This document shows positions 26,829 through 35,803 of a stretch of DNA of 64,000 nt, piece by piece. The position numbers and the translations under genes are program-made. The stretch comes from Hyphomicrobiales bacterium. GTDB lineage: Bacteria; Pseudomonadota; Alphaproteobacteria; Rhizobiales; Rhizobiaceae. Position 1 is the stretch's first letter. Every line of letters starts with the position of its first letter. The notes below the pieces were generated by a model. That model was not told where the DNA came from. It did not search any database and saw only the letters and a list, made by a program, of their open reading frames with translations. Location: assembly GCA_900472175.1 (NCBI GenBank), contig UCHD01000005.1:1-64000 (forward strand), read 5' to 3'.

Positions 26829-27310
26829 TTGCCGCACTTTTTCCCTGGCTGATCTTTTCGGCCGTGATCGGCGCCGGGCTCAATGCCGGCCTGTTCTTCA
26901 TCTTCTCGGTCTGCATCATGGCGTCGCTGGCGCGGCTGCCGGCCGAGCAGGGCATCGCCGCCATGCAGGCGATCAACGTGGTGATCCTCAATCCATGGTT
27001 TCTGCTGGTCTTCATGGGAACGGCGGCTCTGTCGCTGATCCTGGTTGCCGGCGGTTTCATCCATGGCGGGCCGGCGCGGTTCTACCTGATTGCGGGCGGG
27101 CTGCTCTTTCTCGGCGGCGTCATCCTGGTGACGATGATCGTCAATGTGCCGATGAACAATGCGCTGGAAGCGTTGCAACCGGGCAGCGACGAAGCCGCCC
27201 GCCTGTGGGCATCCACCACGCTCGTCGACTGGGTCCGGTGGAACCATGTGCGCACATTGTCGTCGATCGGCGCATTGGGGTGTTTTGTGATGGCTTTCCG
27301 CACGGCCTGA
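26825..27310 (+). CDS. DUF1772 (anthrone-oxygenase-like) membrane protein
   Basis: 161 residues with four hydrophobic helices (about 5-33, 55-78, 84-103 and 140-157). The conserved NVPMNNALE motif follows helix 3 and WVRWNHVRTLSS precedes helix 4, both diagnostic for DUF1772 proteins. The family is related to small membrane anthrone oxygenases; the bacterial function is unknown. Translationally coupled (ATGA) to the NAD(P)-binding protein, suggesting that the two act together, perhaps on a quinone-like compound. Confidence 0.85.
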   Translation: MIAALFPWLIFSAVIGAGLNAGLFFIFSVCIMASLARLPAEQGIAAMQAINVVILNPWFLLVFMGTAALSLILVAGGFIHGGPARFYLIAGGLLFLGGVILVTMIVNVPMNNALEALQPGSDEAARLWASTTLVDWVRWNHVRTLSSIGALGCFVMAFRTA

Positions 27311-27350
27311 ACACGTCAGTGCCGTGAGCTAAACTGCCTTTTCGCGCCGT

Positions 27351-28004
27351 TTATCCGCCGAACGCGATGGTGACGAGCACGAGGACACTGCCGATCGAAG
27401 CCATGGCAAAGGCCGTTGGCCAAGGTTTCCGTCCGGTATATCTGCCGATCTGAGCGCCGATGATAAACAGCATGACTAGCGATGTCGCGTTGGACACGCG
27501 CATGGCCAAGCGCAATTCGTCGATAAAAAAGAAAGGGATGCTCGGAGGCAGTGTCGAGGCGACGACAAGTCCGAAAATCAGCACAGCAGCCTTGAAATCG
27601 CCAAGCGTAACCACTCTGCCGCCTTGTACCTCCGGCTTCGCCCGCATGCATGAGAACAATGCCTCAACCTGGCTGTTGTCGAGGCATGATCCGATCTCAT
27701 CGGGAAGGTGCTCAAGAAAAACCTGGCGGGCTTCAGGCACAGCATCTTTTCGGATCGATGTCATCAAATGTCGTTTTCTCGCCCGCTCCACTGCGGCCGC
27801 AAGCACGAACATCACGCTGTCCACGATTCCCCACGCGACATTGCATCCCAGCGCGGCAACCAGCACGCCGCCGACCTGTTCCCCATCGGCTACGGCCGCA
27901 CTCATCGTTCCGGTAAAGGAAAGCGCCATCAGTAATCCGAAGACAATCTCTGACATCCGGTCGACCGGATCAAGAACAGGCCGGGCACGCTCAACAATCG
28001 TCAT
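27351..28004 (-). CDS. VIT/CCC1-like membrane protein
   Basis: 217 residues. The N-terminal part DRMSEIVFGLLMALSFTGTMSAA and a central cytosolic helical section (about 75-130) followed by three C-terminal helices fit the VIT1/CCC1 layout. Members move Fe or Mn across membranes, but many bacterial ones are uncharacterised, and the metal-binding Glu cluster typical of plant VIT1 is not clear here. Convergent with the DUF1772 gene; no close partner. Function tentative. Confidence 0.65.
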   Translation of the reverse strand: MTIVERARPVLDPVDRMSEIVFGLLMALSFTGTMSAAVADGEQVGGVLVAALGCNVAWGIVDSVMFVLAAAVERARKRHLMTSIRKDAVPEARQVFLEHLPDEIGSCLDNSQVEALFSCMRAKPEVQGGRVVTLGDFKAAVLIFGLVVASTLPPSIPFFFIDELRLAMRVSNATSLVMLFIIGAQIGRYTGRKPWPTAFAMASIGSVLVLVTIAFGG

Positions 28005-28161
28005 TGAAAATCCCTTTATCCCGCTTCGAAGAAACTCGTTCTATCGTTCGTGCCTTCGTCATCCACCTGGCGGTGATCAGACCAATACACTGGCAGGGCT
28101 GCTTGACCGCTTCGGGCCGAAAGCTGACCATCCTTTGGTGCAAGTTCATGCGGCCCGGCCC

Positions 28162-29388
28162 TCAATCCAGCGCGTTGGCCCGCGTCTTGAGGATCGCGGA
28201 AAAACGCGGGTCGAAGGCGCGGCTGATCGGTTCGGCGGCTGCACCCAATGCCACCGACCACGGGTCGGTCATGCCCAGTTGTAACCGGGGTATCGACCGG
28301 CCGGGGCGATTGGCGTTTGACGGCAGCAGGGGATGGATGGCCTCCAAAAGCTTGCGGGTCAGTGCTTCCGGCCCGCTGGAACACAGGATGACGGTCTGTG
28401 GATCGAAGATCGTCTCGATAATCTGCACCCCCCAGCGCAATTCTTCTGCGGCGGCATCGATCCAGCCTGCTATGGCCGGGTCGCCGTCGCTCACTAGCCT
28501 GTTCAGCCGGTCGGGAAGGCCGGGGTCGGATGGATCGGCACCGAGATGCTGGTAGAGCGAGGCCAGCGATGCGCGGTGCTCAAGTGATGTCCGGTCCGGA
28601 CGCTGCCGGGTTGGCGGTAGAAGCACCATGCCGATTTCTCCGGCATTGCCATTGTCGCCGGCATAAAGCTCGCCGTTCAGAATGAGCCCGGCGCCGATAC
28701 CATAACCGACGTAAAGGCAGACGGCGTGATCGATGCCATGGGCAGCGCCGACCATGCGCTCGGCCGTGGCGCAAGCCGCCGAATCGTTCTGCAGGGCGAC
28801 TTCAAGCCCGGTGCCGGCGGCCAGTGTCTCGAGTAGCGGAAAATTCTGCCAGGCCGCCATCATCCACTGATCGTCATTGTCAGTCGCCAGCCCGAATGGA
28901 CCCGGCATGGCAACGCCGAGGCCGACCAGCCGTTTCTCGGCCTGTTCGGCACTACTGGCAAGTTCGGTTCGGACATGCTCGATCAGGTCGAGAATGACCT
29001 TGGCGCCATTGGCCGGCCCGCCCGGCGGAAGATTTGCCTGGGCGCGCACCAGTACGGTGCCGATCAGATCCACCGCGATTGCCCGTGTCACATGCCGGTC
29101 AATTTGCAGCCCGATGGCAAAGGCACCGTCCGGCACCAGCCGATAGGGCGTCGAGGGCTGGCCTCGGCCGTTGCGGACAGCCGCCAGCGAGACCACCAGT
29201 CCGTCGCGTTCGAGGTCCTCGATGATGTTGGAGACCGTCTGCTTGGTGAGCTTGGTTGCACGCGCGAGATCGGCGCGCGACAACTGGCCGTTCAGCCGCA
29301 GCGCGTCGATCATGACGCGGCGGTTATGGGCGCTGGTGCCCTCCTGATTGGTGCCGCTCTTGGCCCGGATCGGTCGCATTTCGTTCAT
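28162..29388 (-). CDS. ROK-family transcriptional regulator (NagC/XylR type)
   Basis: 408 residues. N-terminal winged helix-turn-helix (LSRADLARATKLTKQTVSNI) followed by a ROK kinase-like domain (about 80-400) with GLGVAMPGPFG, LQNDSAACATAERM and YVGYGIGAGLILNGELY. The usual zinc-binding cysteine cluster of ROK proteins is not evident. Likely represses the divergent transport/SIS/PfkB operon, with an amino sugar or sugar phosphate as effector. I chose ATG 29388; starts at 29412 or 29427 are in frame but less likely. Its own promoter overlaps the operator candidate, so autoregulation is expected. Confidence 0.9.
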   Translation of the reverse strand: MNEMRPIRAKSGTNQEGTSAHNRRVMIDALRLNGQLSRADLARATKLTKQTVSNIIEDLERDGLVVSLAAVRNGRGQPSTPYRLVPDGAFAIGLQIDRHVTRAIAVDLIGTVLVRAQANLPPGGPANGAKVILDLIEHVRTELASSAEQAEKRLVGLGVAMPGPFGLATDNDDQWMMAAWQNFPLLETLAAGTGLEVALQNDSAACATAERMVGAAHGIDHAVCLYVGYGIGAGLILNGELYAGDNGNAGEIGMVLLPPTRQRPDRTSLEHRASLASLYQHLGADPSDPGLPDRLNRLVSDGDPAIAGWIDAAAEELRWGVQIIETIFDPQTVILCSSGPEALTRKLLEAIHPLLPSNANRPGRSIPRLQLGMTDPWSVALGAAAEPISRAFDPRFSAILKTRANALD

Positions 29389-29410
29389 CCCGCGAAACCC
29401 TCTTGACACC

Positions 29411-29439
29411 ATTAGAATATTGAACAAGAATTAAGTCAA
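29411..29439 (-). promoter_or_regulatory. Promoter of the ROK regulator gene
   Basis: On the minus strand TTGACT (29439-29434), 17-base spacer, TCTAAT (29416-29411). The -35 lies inside the inverted repeat 29430-29454. Confidence 0.6.
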
Positions 29440-29454
29440 AGCAATTGACTTAAT
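29430..29454. promoter_or_regulatory. ROK operator candidate
   Basis: Perfect 10-bp inverted repeat ATTAAGTCAA (29430-29439) and TTGACTTAAT (29445-29454) with the centre AGCAA, in the 236-base region between the ROK gene and the divergent operon. NagC/Mlc-type regulators bind AT-rich palindromes of this size. It overlaps the regulator's own -35, and its right arm contains a TTGACT that could serve the rightward promoter, though I see no good -10 for that. Confidence 0.75.
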
Positions 29455-29624
29455 AAAAAGAGCCGCAGAGCTTTTGGGGAACGAACGGCATTACGGGACA
29501 AGTCCTAGTGGCCGCACAACACTTCGACAAGGCATGCCGGAAGCCGCTTCACGCGGTTTCGCGGAGAGGCGCGCGTTTTGCGGGCTGATAAGACGACTGT
29601 TGTTTAATAATGGAGGGAAAAGAC

Positions 29625-30863
29625 ATGTTGAAATCCAAACGTAATGCGCTCATGGGCGCCGCTCTGGTCGGTGCATTTTTCACGACCAACGCCTATGCCG
29701 AAACCACGCTCAATGCGTTGTTCATGGCCCAGGCCGCCTATAGCGAAGCCGATGTCCGGGCCATGACCGATGCCTTTGCCAAGGCCAATCCGGATGTCAA
29801 GGTCAATCTCGAATTCGTGCCTTACGAAGGCCTGCACGACAAGACCGTGTTGGCGCAGGGCTCCGGCGGCGGCTATGACGTCGTGCTGTTCGACGTGATT
29901 TGGCCTGCCGAATATGCCAGCAACAAGGTTCTGGTCGACGTGTCCTCGCGCGTCACCGACGACATGAAGAAGAACGTGCTGCCCGGCGCCTGGACGACGG
30001 TGCAGTATGACGGCGCCTATTATGGCATGCCGTGGATTCTCGATACGAAATACCTGTTCTACAACAAGGAAATCCTCGAAAAGGCCGGTATCAAGACGCC
30101 GCCGAAGACCTGGGATGAGCTGGCCGAACAGGCCAAGGCCATCAAGGACAAGGGCCTGCTGGCCACCCCGATCGCCTGGAGCTGGTCGCAGGCGGAAGCT
30201 GCGGTCTGCGACTACACCACGCTGGTCAGCGCCTATGGCGGCGGCTTCCTGAAGGACGGCAAGCCGGACTTCCAGACCGGCGGCGGCCTCGATGCCCTGA
30301 AGTATATGGTGTCGAGCTATACGTCCGGCATCTCCAACCCGAACTCGAAGGAATTCCTGGAGGAAGACGTCCGCAAGGTGTTTGAAAACGGCGAAGCCGC
30401 GTTCGCGCTGAACTGGACCTACATGTACAACCTCGCCAACGCGGGCAAGGACAGCAAGGTGGCAGGCAAGGTCGGCGTCGTTCCGGCTCCGGGCGTTGCC
30501 GGCAAGAGCGAGGTTTCGGCGGTCAACGGCTCGATGGGCCTCGGTATCACCGCGACCAGCAAGCATCCGGACGAAGCCTGGAAATACATCACCTTCATGA
30601 CCTCGCAAGCTGTGCAGAACCAGTATGCCAAACTCAGCCTGCCGATCTGGGCGTCATCCTATGAGGATGCAGCTGTCAGCAAGGATCAGGAAGAGCTGAT
30701 CGCGGCGGCCAAGCTGTCGCTGGCCGCCATGTATCCGCGCCCGACGACGCCGAAATACCAGGAGCTTTCGACAGCCCTGCAGCAGGCCATTCAGGAAGCA
30801 TTGCTTGGCCAGACCAGTGCGGAAGATGCGCTGAAGACTGCGGCCGAGAATAGCGGTCTCTAA
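29625..30863 (+). CDS. ABC transporter, family 1 solute-binding protein
   Basis: 412 residues. Signal peptide about 1-25 (MLKSKRNALMGAALV..., cleavage near AYA|ETT), then a MalE/UgpB-like sugar-binding fold (SBP_bac_1) with the typical YGMPWILDTKYLFYNKEIL and a repeated NWTYMYNLA element. Delivers an oligosaccharide or glycosylated compound to the permeases downstream. ATG 29625 has GGAGGG 7-8 bases upstream; an in-frame ATG at 29610 lies before that site and is rejected. First gene of the ROK-linked operon, followed by a strong hairpin. Confidence 0.92.
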   Translation: MLKSKRNALMGAALVGAFFTTNAYAETTLNALFMAQAAYSEADVRAMTDAFAKANPDVKVNLEFVPYEGLHDKTVLAQGSGGGYDVVLFDVIWPAEYASNKVLVDVSSRVTDDMKKNVLPGAWTTVQYDGAYYGMPWILDTKYLFYNKEILEKAGIKTPPKTWDELAEQAKAIKDKGLLATPIAWSWSQAEAAVCDYTTLVSAYGGGFLKDGKPDFQTGGGLDALKYMVSSYTSGISNPNSKEFLEEDVRKVFENGEAAFALNWTYMYNLANAGKDSKVAGKVGVVPAPGVAGKSEVSAVNGSMGLGITATSKHPDEAWKYITFMTSQAVQNQYAKLSLPIWASSYEDAAVSKDQEELIAAAKLSLAAMYPRPTTPKYQELSTALQQAIQEALLGQTSAEDALKTAAENSGL

Positions 30864-30901
30864 GGCGCCGGGGTCACCCCTTCGCCACACATCCACCGAT
30901 C

Positions 30902-30930
30902 TCCGGGCGGCAGCATATCTGCCGCCCGGA
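30902..30930 (+). promoter_or_regulatory. Intercistronic hairpin after the binding-protein gene
   Basis: TCCGGGCGGCAG (30902-30913), loop CATAT, CTGCCGCCCGGA (30919-30930): a perfect 12-bp GC-rich stem between the binding-protein and permease genes, followed by CTTTCCC rather than a T run. The expected effect is partial termination or 3' protection, giving more binding protein than permease. Confidence 0.7.
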
Positions 30931-30978
30931 CTTTCCCACCCCCTTGCATCCCATGATTTTTTCAGGAAGAGTTGCCCC

Positions 30979-31863
30979 ATGTCCGGGACATCGATGACCA
31001 CACGCGCATGGCTGCTGATGCTACCGTTGCTCGCCGTCATGATCGCCGTCATCGGCTGGCCGCTCGCCGATACTGTCGGGCTCTCCTTCACCGATGCCAA
31101 GCTGGTCGGTACGGCCGGTAATTTCGTCGGCATCGACAATTACGTGAAGACGCTGACGAGCTCCAGTTTCCAGCGCACGTTGACGACCACAACGATCTTC
31201 GCCGTCATCTCCGTTTTTGCCGAAATGATTCTCGGTGTTCTGGCAGCACTTCTGCTCAATCAGCAATTTTATGGACGCACCGTGCTGCGTGCGCTGATGA
31301 TCCTGCCCTGGGCTTTGCCGACCGTCGTCAACGCGACGCTGTGGCGGCTGATCTACAATCCGGAATATGGGGCGCTGAACGCAGCGTTGACCCAGATCGG
31401 TATGCTCGATGCCTACCGTTCCTGGCTGGGAGAGCCCGGCACGGCACTGGCTTCGTTGATCATTGCCGATTGCTGGAAGAATTTTCCGCTGGTGGCGCTG
31501 ATTGCGCTGGCCGCCCTGCAGGCCGTGCCGCGCGATATCACCGCCGCATCGCTGGTCGATGGCGCCGGACCCTTTGCCCGTTTCCGTTTCGTCATCCTGC
31601 CTTATTTGGCCGGGCCTTTGATCGTGGCGCTGGTGCTTCGAACAATCGAGGCGTTCAAGGTATTCGATATCATCTGGGTGATGACCCGAGGCGGACCCGC
31701 CAACAGCACGCGCACGCTGTCGATCCTCGTCTATCAGGAGGCATTTTCCTTCCAGCGGGCGGGATCCGGCGCATCGCTGGCGCTGATCGTCACGCTGCTG
31801 GTGGCTGTTTTGGCGGCTGTTTATGCCATGCTTGTCCGGCGCACTGCGGGGAGTACGGCATAA
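30979..31863 (+). CDS. Sugar ABC transporter permease, MalF type
   Basis: 294 residues with six predicted membrane helices. The EAA loop near residues 190-215 reads AASLVDGAGPFARFRFVILP, the contact site for the ATPase. Length and start (MSGTSMTTRAWLLMLPLLAVM) fit the MalF/UgpA group without the extra MalF periplasmic domain. Stop codon overlaps the ATG of the next permease by one base (TAATG). Confidence 0.92.
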   Translation: MSGTSMTTRAWLLMLPLLAVMIAVIGWPLADTVGLSFTDAKLVGTAGNFVGIDNYVKTLTSSSFQRTLTTTTIFAVISVFAEMILGVLAALLLNQQFYGRTVLRALMILPWALPTVVNATLWRLIYNPEYGALNAALTQIGMLDAYRSWLGEPGTALASLIIADCWKNFPLVALIALAALQAVPRDITAASLVDGAGPFARFRFVILPYLAGPLIVALVLRTIEAFKVFDIIWVMTRGGPANSTRTLSILVYQEAFSFQRAGSGASLALIVTLLVAVLAAVYAMLVRRTAGSTA

Positions 31864-32708
31864 TGGAACGCAAAAGCTTCCTGTTCTCCTTTTTCCTCCA
31901 TGCCTGCGCGCTCCTGCTTGCGGTCATTATCCTTGCGCCGGTTCTGTGGCTGTTCGTCATGAGCATTTCACCGGCCGCTGACCTGACGGCAAAGCCGCTT
32001 GTCTGGTGGCCGCAGTCGGTGGATTTTTCACGCTATGCCACGTTGCTCTCAAGCGTTGAAAACAGCGCCGGTGCCGCCTTCGTCGCATCGCTGACCAACA
32101 GCATTCTCGTTGCCGGCATGGCGACCATCGCTGCCCTTGCGCTTGCCATTCCCGCGGCCTGGGCCGTGTCGCGCGCACCCTCCGTCGGCTGGTCGCTGTA
32201 TATGGTGATCGCCACTTACATGCTGCCGCCGGTGGCGCTGGCGGTGCCGCTTTATTTCGGCCTCGCGCATCTTGGCCTGCTCAACAGCGTTTTCGGGCTG
32301 GCGCTGGTCTATCTGACCATCCTTGCCCCCTTCACCACCTGGCTGATGAAATCCGGCTTCGATGCCATCCCAAGGGAGATCGAGGCGGCGGCGATGATGG
32401 ACGGGGCCGGGCTGTTTGCCACCCTGCGGATCATCACCCTGCCGCTGGCAGCGCCCGTGATGGCGACGTCGGCGCTGTTTGCCTTCCTGCTCGCCTGGGA
32501 TGAATTTTTCTATGCGCTGCTGTTCACCTCCGACCTGCGCGCCAAAACGCTGACCGTTGCCATCGCCGATCTCGCCGGTGGCCGTGTTTCCGATTACGGA
32601 CTGATCGCAACCGCGGGCGTGCTTGCCGCCCTGCCACCCGTGGTGATCGGCCTCGTCATGCAACGCGCCCTGATCTCCGGGCTCACCAGCGGCGGCGTCA
32701 AGGGATGA
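31863..32708 (+). CDS. Sugar ABC transporter permease, MalG type
   Basis: 281 residues with six helices and the EAA loop EIEAAAMMDGAGLFATLRIITLP near residues 170-192 (quoted without the final residues in the family alignment). Pairs with the MalF-type protein. Begins at TAATG with the previous stop and ends overlapping the SIS-protein gene by 4 bases, showing tight coupling of transport and metabolism genes. Confidence 0.91.
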   Translation: MERKSFLFSFFLHACALLLAVIILAPVLWLFVMSISPAADLTAKPLVWWPQSVDFSRYATLLSSVENSAGAAFVASLTNSILVAGMATIAALALAIPAAWAVSRAPSVGWSLYMVIATYMLPPVALAVPLYFGLAHLGLLNSVFGLALVYLTILAPFTTWLMKSGFDAIPREIEAAAMMDGAGLFATLRIITLPLAAPVMATSALFAFLLAWDEFFYALLFTSDLRAKTLTVAIADLAGGRVSDYGLIATAGVLAALPPVVIGLVMQRALISGLTSGGVKG

Positions 32709-33727
32709 CCATGACCTCCAACGATTACCGCCCGATCGGGCTGCAGGCGATCGATCGCGAAATGGCACGGCAGAATGCCGATGCGATTGCCTCCTTTGAG
32801 AGCGCAGGCGAGAGAGCCAAAGTGATCGCCGCGTCACTGCGCGAAACCGGCGGCCTGCTTTTGCTCGGCATGGGCGGGTCGCATGCCGTCAACCGGGCGG
32901 TCGAACCGCTATATCGTGCGCTTGGCATAGAGGCGATTGCTGTCACATTGTCCGAGCAACTCAGCATGCCGCTGGCGATCGAAGGCCGCACGGTTTTGAT
33001 CACCTCGCAATCCGGAGAGAGCGCCGAAGTCCTGCGCTGGTTTTCGGAAACAGGCGGATCGGAAGATACATTTGGCCTGACGTTGGAGGGGACGTCCTTT
33101 CTGGCTGGAGCCGCGCCCTGCCTCGTCGGTGCCGGTGGTACGGAGCTTGCTTTTGCCGCGACACGCAGCCTGACAGTCAGTTTCGCGCTGCATCTGGCAA
33201 TCCTTGCGGCGCTCGGCGAAGATCCGGCGCCCGCGCTGGCTGTGCTTTCGGCGCCTGTTGAAAATGATCTGGCGGCAGCACTTACGGCTTTTGAAAACAT
33301 CGCTGCGGTTGTCACTTCGGGACGCCGCCTGCAGGGGCTGGCGGAAGCGCTGGCGCTGGGGCTGACGGAGCTGTCGCGCTATCCCTGTTTCTCGCTGGAG
33401 GGCGGGCAGCTTCGGCACGGTCCGATGGAAATGCTGGGGCCAAAGGTTGGTGTCGTGCTGTTTCGCGGCAATGATGCAACCGCCGATCTGGTGACGGCGA
33501 TGGCGGCATCAGCTGCGGAGACAGGCTCTCCGGTTGTTGTTTTCGATGCATCGGGGCAAGCGCCGGTGGCGGGGACAACGACGCTGAGCTTTGCGCCAGC
33601 GACGGGGTTTGCGGCCATCTTCTCGATGCTGCCGGTTGCCCAGCGCTTCATGATCGCCTTTGCCGAGGCGCGGGTCGAGAATGCCGGAACGCCGGTGCGC
33701 TCCACCAAGATTACCCGGAGCGAATGA
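32705..33727 (+). CDS. SIS-domain sugar-phosphate isomerase/deglycase
   Basis: 340 residues, two SIS domains as in the isomerase half of GlmS. First domain: LLLLGMGGSHAVNRAVEP and VLITSQSGESAEV bind the sugar phosphate. Second domain: SLEGGQLRHGPMEMLGP carries the catalytic HGP.E pattern of GlmS, NagB-II, FrlB and FraB. The glutaminase domain of GlmS is absent. FrlB and FraB split 6-phosphorylated Amadori products (fructose-amino acids) into glucose 6-phosphate and amino acid; NagB-II deaminates glucosamine 6-phosphate. A PfkB kinase gene directly downstream fits the FrlB/FrlD or FraB/FraD pairing. The exact substrate is inference. Confidence 0.85.
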   Translation: MTMTSNDYRPIGLQAIDREMARQNADAIASFESAGERAKVIAASLRETGGLLLLGMGGSHAVNRAVEPLYRALGIEAIAVTLSEQLSMPLAIEGRTVLITSQSGESAEVLRWFSETGGSEDTFGLTLEGTSFLAGAAPCLVGAGGTELAFAATRSLTVSFALHLAILAALGEDPAPALAVLSAPVENDLAAALTAFENIAAVVTSGRRLQGLAEALALGLTELSRYPCFSLEGGQLRHGPMEMLGPKVGVVLFRGNDATADLVTAMAASAAETGSPVVVFDASGQAPVAGTTTLSFAPATGFAAIFSMLPVAQRFMIAFAEARVENAGTPVRSTKITRSE

Positions 33728-33728
33728 C

Positions 33729-34661
33729 ATGCGTCCGCTTGCGGTGATCGGAAATGTCAACGTCGACCTGATCCTTGGGCCGGCGGAGCCCTGGCCGAAG
33801 GCCGGCACCGAGATCATCGTCGATCACGATGAATTGCGGGTCGGCGGATCGGCGGGCAATGCGGCCCTGGCCTGGAAGGCGCTCGGGGTCGATTTCGAGA
33901 TCGCCGCCAATACCGGTACCGACGAGTTCGGCCGCTGGCTGCGCGAGTCGTTCGGTGCTCAGGCGGAGAAATGGCCGGTCCGGCCGGAAGGGACGACGCT
34001 TTCGGTCGGCATCACCCATCCCGACGGCGAGCGGACGTTTTTCACCACCCGCGGACATCTGCCGCGGTTTTCGCTCGATTGCGTGTTTGCAGCCCTTGAT
34101 GGCGCCCGGCTCTCAGGCGGCTACGCGCTGCTTTGCGGCTCTTTCCTCACTGACGATTTGGCGGCGGAGTATCCCGCCCTGTTCGACTGGGCCGACAAGC
34201 ACGGCATCACGCTGGCGCTCGACACCGGCTGGCCGCTCGATGGCTGGACGGAGAAAAACCGGCAGGCGACGCGCGGCTGGCTGTCGCGCTGCGGCTGCGC
34301 GCTATTGAACGAGGTGGAAACAACCACACTGGCCGGGCTTGCCGACCCCGTTGAAGCCGCCCGTGAACTCAAGCGTCATATGCCGAAGGATGCCATCGTC
34401 GTCGTCAAGCGTGGCCCGGATGGGGCTCTTGCGATCGGCGCCGATGGTGCGCTGGTGTCTGCAGCGGCACCGCCGGTCAAGGTCGTCGACACGATCGGTG
34501 CAGGCGATGTCTTCAATGCGGCCTTTCTTGCCGCCCTTGCCGAAGGCCTGCAGCTTCCGGAGTGTCTGCAGGCCGGAACTGCGGTTGCCTCGCGCGCCAT
34601 TTCCACGCTTCCCCGCAACTATGGTGGCCCCTTGGTGACCACGACCGGAGAGACCGCATGA
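33729..34661 (+). CDS. PfkB-family sugar kinase
   Basis: 310 residues, ribokinase fold. N-terminal VIGNVNVDLILG and VGGSAGNAALAWKALG (substrate-binding GG motif); C-terminal VKVVDTIGAGDVFNAAFLAAL with the catalytic Asp of the PfkB signature 2 (DTxGAGD). Should phosphorylate the imported sugar or glycosylamine, producing the substrate for the SIS protein, as FrlD and FraD do. ATG 33729 follows the SIS stop by one base. Stop overlaps the ATPase start (ATGA). Confidence 0.88.
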   Translation: MRPLAVIGNVNVDLILGPAEPWPKAGTEIIVDHDELRVGGSAGNAALAWKALGVDFEIAANTGTDEFGRWLRESFGAQAEKWPVRPEGTTLSVGITHPDGERTFFTTRGHLPRFSLDCVFAALDGARLSGGYALLCGSFLTDDLAAEYPALFDWADKHGITLALDTGWPLDGWTEKNRQATRGWLSRCGCALLNEVETTTLAGLADPVEAARELKRHMPKDAIVVVKRGPDGALAIGADGALVSAAAPPVKVVDTIGAGDVFNAAFLAALAEGLQLPECLQAGTAVASRAISTLPRNYGGPLVTTTGETA

Positions 34662-35737
34662 GCGCGCTCGAAATCGAGAATATCCGCAAGACCTACGGCG
34701 CGCTGGAGACGCTGAAAGGCATCGATATTTCGCTGGAAAGCGGCGAGTTCCTCGTGCTGCTCGGTTCCTCCGGTTGCGGCAAGTCGACCTTGCTCAACAT
34801 CATTGCCGGACTTGCGGAAGCATCGGGTGGTGATATCCGGATCGGTGGGCGCTCTATCCTCGGGGTGCATCCGAAGGACCGTGACATCGCCATGGTGTTC
34901 CAGTCCTATGCGCTCTATCCGAACCTCACGGTCCATCGCAATATCGGCTTCGGGCTGGAGATGCGCAAGGTTCCGGTCGCGGAGCGGGAGAAGGCGGTGC
35001 AGGAAACGGCCAGGCTGTTGCAGATCGAAAACCTGCTGGACCGCAAACCGGGCCAGCTGTCCGGCGGCCAGCGCCAGCGCGTGGCGATCGGCCGGGCGCT
35101 GGTGCGCAAGCCGCGGGTGTTCCTGTTCGACGAGCCGCTCTCAAATCTTGACGCCAAGCTCAGGATGGAGACGCGCACCGAACTGAAGCGTCTGCATCAG
35201 ATGCTCGGTACGACGATCGTCTACGTTACCCATGACCAGATCGAGGCGATGACGCTGGCAACGCGGATCGCTGTCATGCGCAACGGCCGGATCGAACAGC
35301 TTGGTACGCCGGAAGAGGTGTATGACCATCCGGCGACGCTCTATGTTGCTGGCTTTGTCGGCTCACCGCCGATGAACGTGCTGGATGGCGTGGTCACGGG
35401 CGAGGGCGTGCAGCTGGATGGATCGGCTACGGTCATCACTCTGCCGGCGCGCTTCAAAAATGCAGCATCAGCGGGACGGCGCGTCAAGCTGGGTGTGCGT
35501 CCGGAAGCGCTTCGCCTTGCTGCGGATGTGGCCGAAAGTCCCGCGCTTGCAGTCGAGATCGAGGTTGTCGAACTGACAGGCCCGGAACTGGTGATCACCG
35601 GCCGGGTCAGCGGACAAAAGGTCACCGCCTGCCTGCCGCCGCGCACCAAACTCTCTGTTGGCATGAAACAGGCCTTTGGTTTTGACGAGGATGCGCTGCA
35701 TTTGTTCGATGCCCAGACGGAGCTGGCGCTCGGCTGA
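34658..35737 (+). CDS. Sugar ABC transporter ATPase, MalK/UgpC type
   Basis: 359 residues. Walker A LLGSSGCGKST, Q-loop FQSYALYP, signature LSGGQRQRVAIGRAL, Walker B VFLFDEPLSNLD, H-loop YVTHDQIEAM, then the TOBE/OB regulatory domain (about 240-355) with the VGVRPEAL-like segment LGVRPEALRL. Energises the MalF/MalG-type permease pair. Last gene of the ROK-linked operon; the 4-base overlap with the kinase gene confirms co-expression. Confidence 0.93.
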   Translation: MSALEIENIRKTYGALETLKGIDISLESGEFLVLLGSSGCGKSTLLNIIAGLAEASGGDIRIGGRSILGVHPKDRDIAMVFQSYALYPNLTVHRNIGFGLEMRKVPVAEREKAVQETARLLQIENLLDRKPGQLSGGQRQRVAIGRALVRKPRVFLFDEPLSNLDAKLRMETRTELKRLHQMLGTTIVYVTHDQIEAMTLATRIAVMRNGRIEQLGTPEEVYDHPATLYVAGFVGSPPMNVLDGVVTGEGVQLDGSATVITLPARFKNAASAGRRVKLGVRPEALRLAADVAESPALAVEIEVVELTGPELVITGRVSGQKVTACLPPRTKLSVGMKQAFGFDEDALHLFDAQTELALG

Positions 35738-35757
35738 CCGGGTTGCAAACAACCCGG
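35738..35757 (+). terminator. Candidate terminator of the ROK-linked operon
   Basis: CCGGGTTG (35738-35745), loop CAAA, CAACCCGG (35750-35757): a perfect 8-bp stem starting directly after the ATPase stop codon. No T run follows, so termination may need Rho or the hairpin may serve 3'-end protection. Confidence 0.55.
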
Positions 35758-35803
35758 CAGGACTGGTTCCCAACGGTGGCGCTATGTTCTAGAAACGCAT
35801 CTG

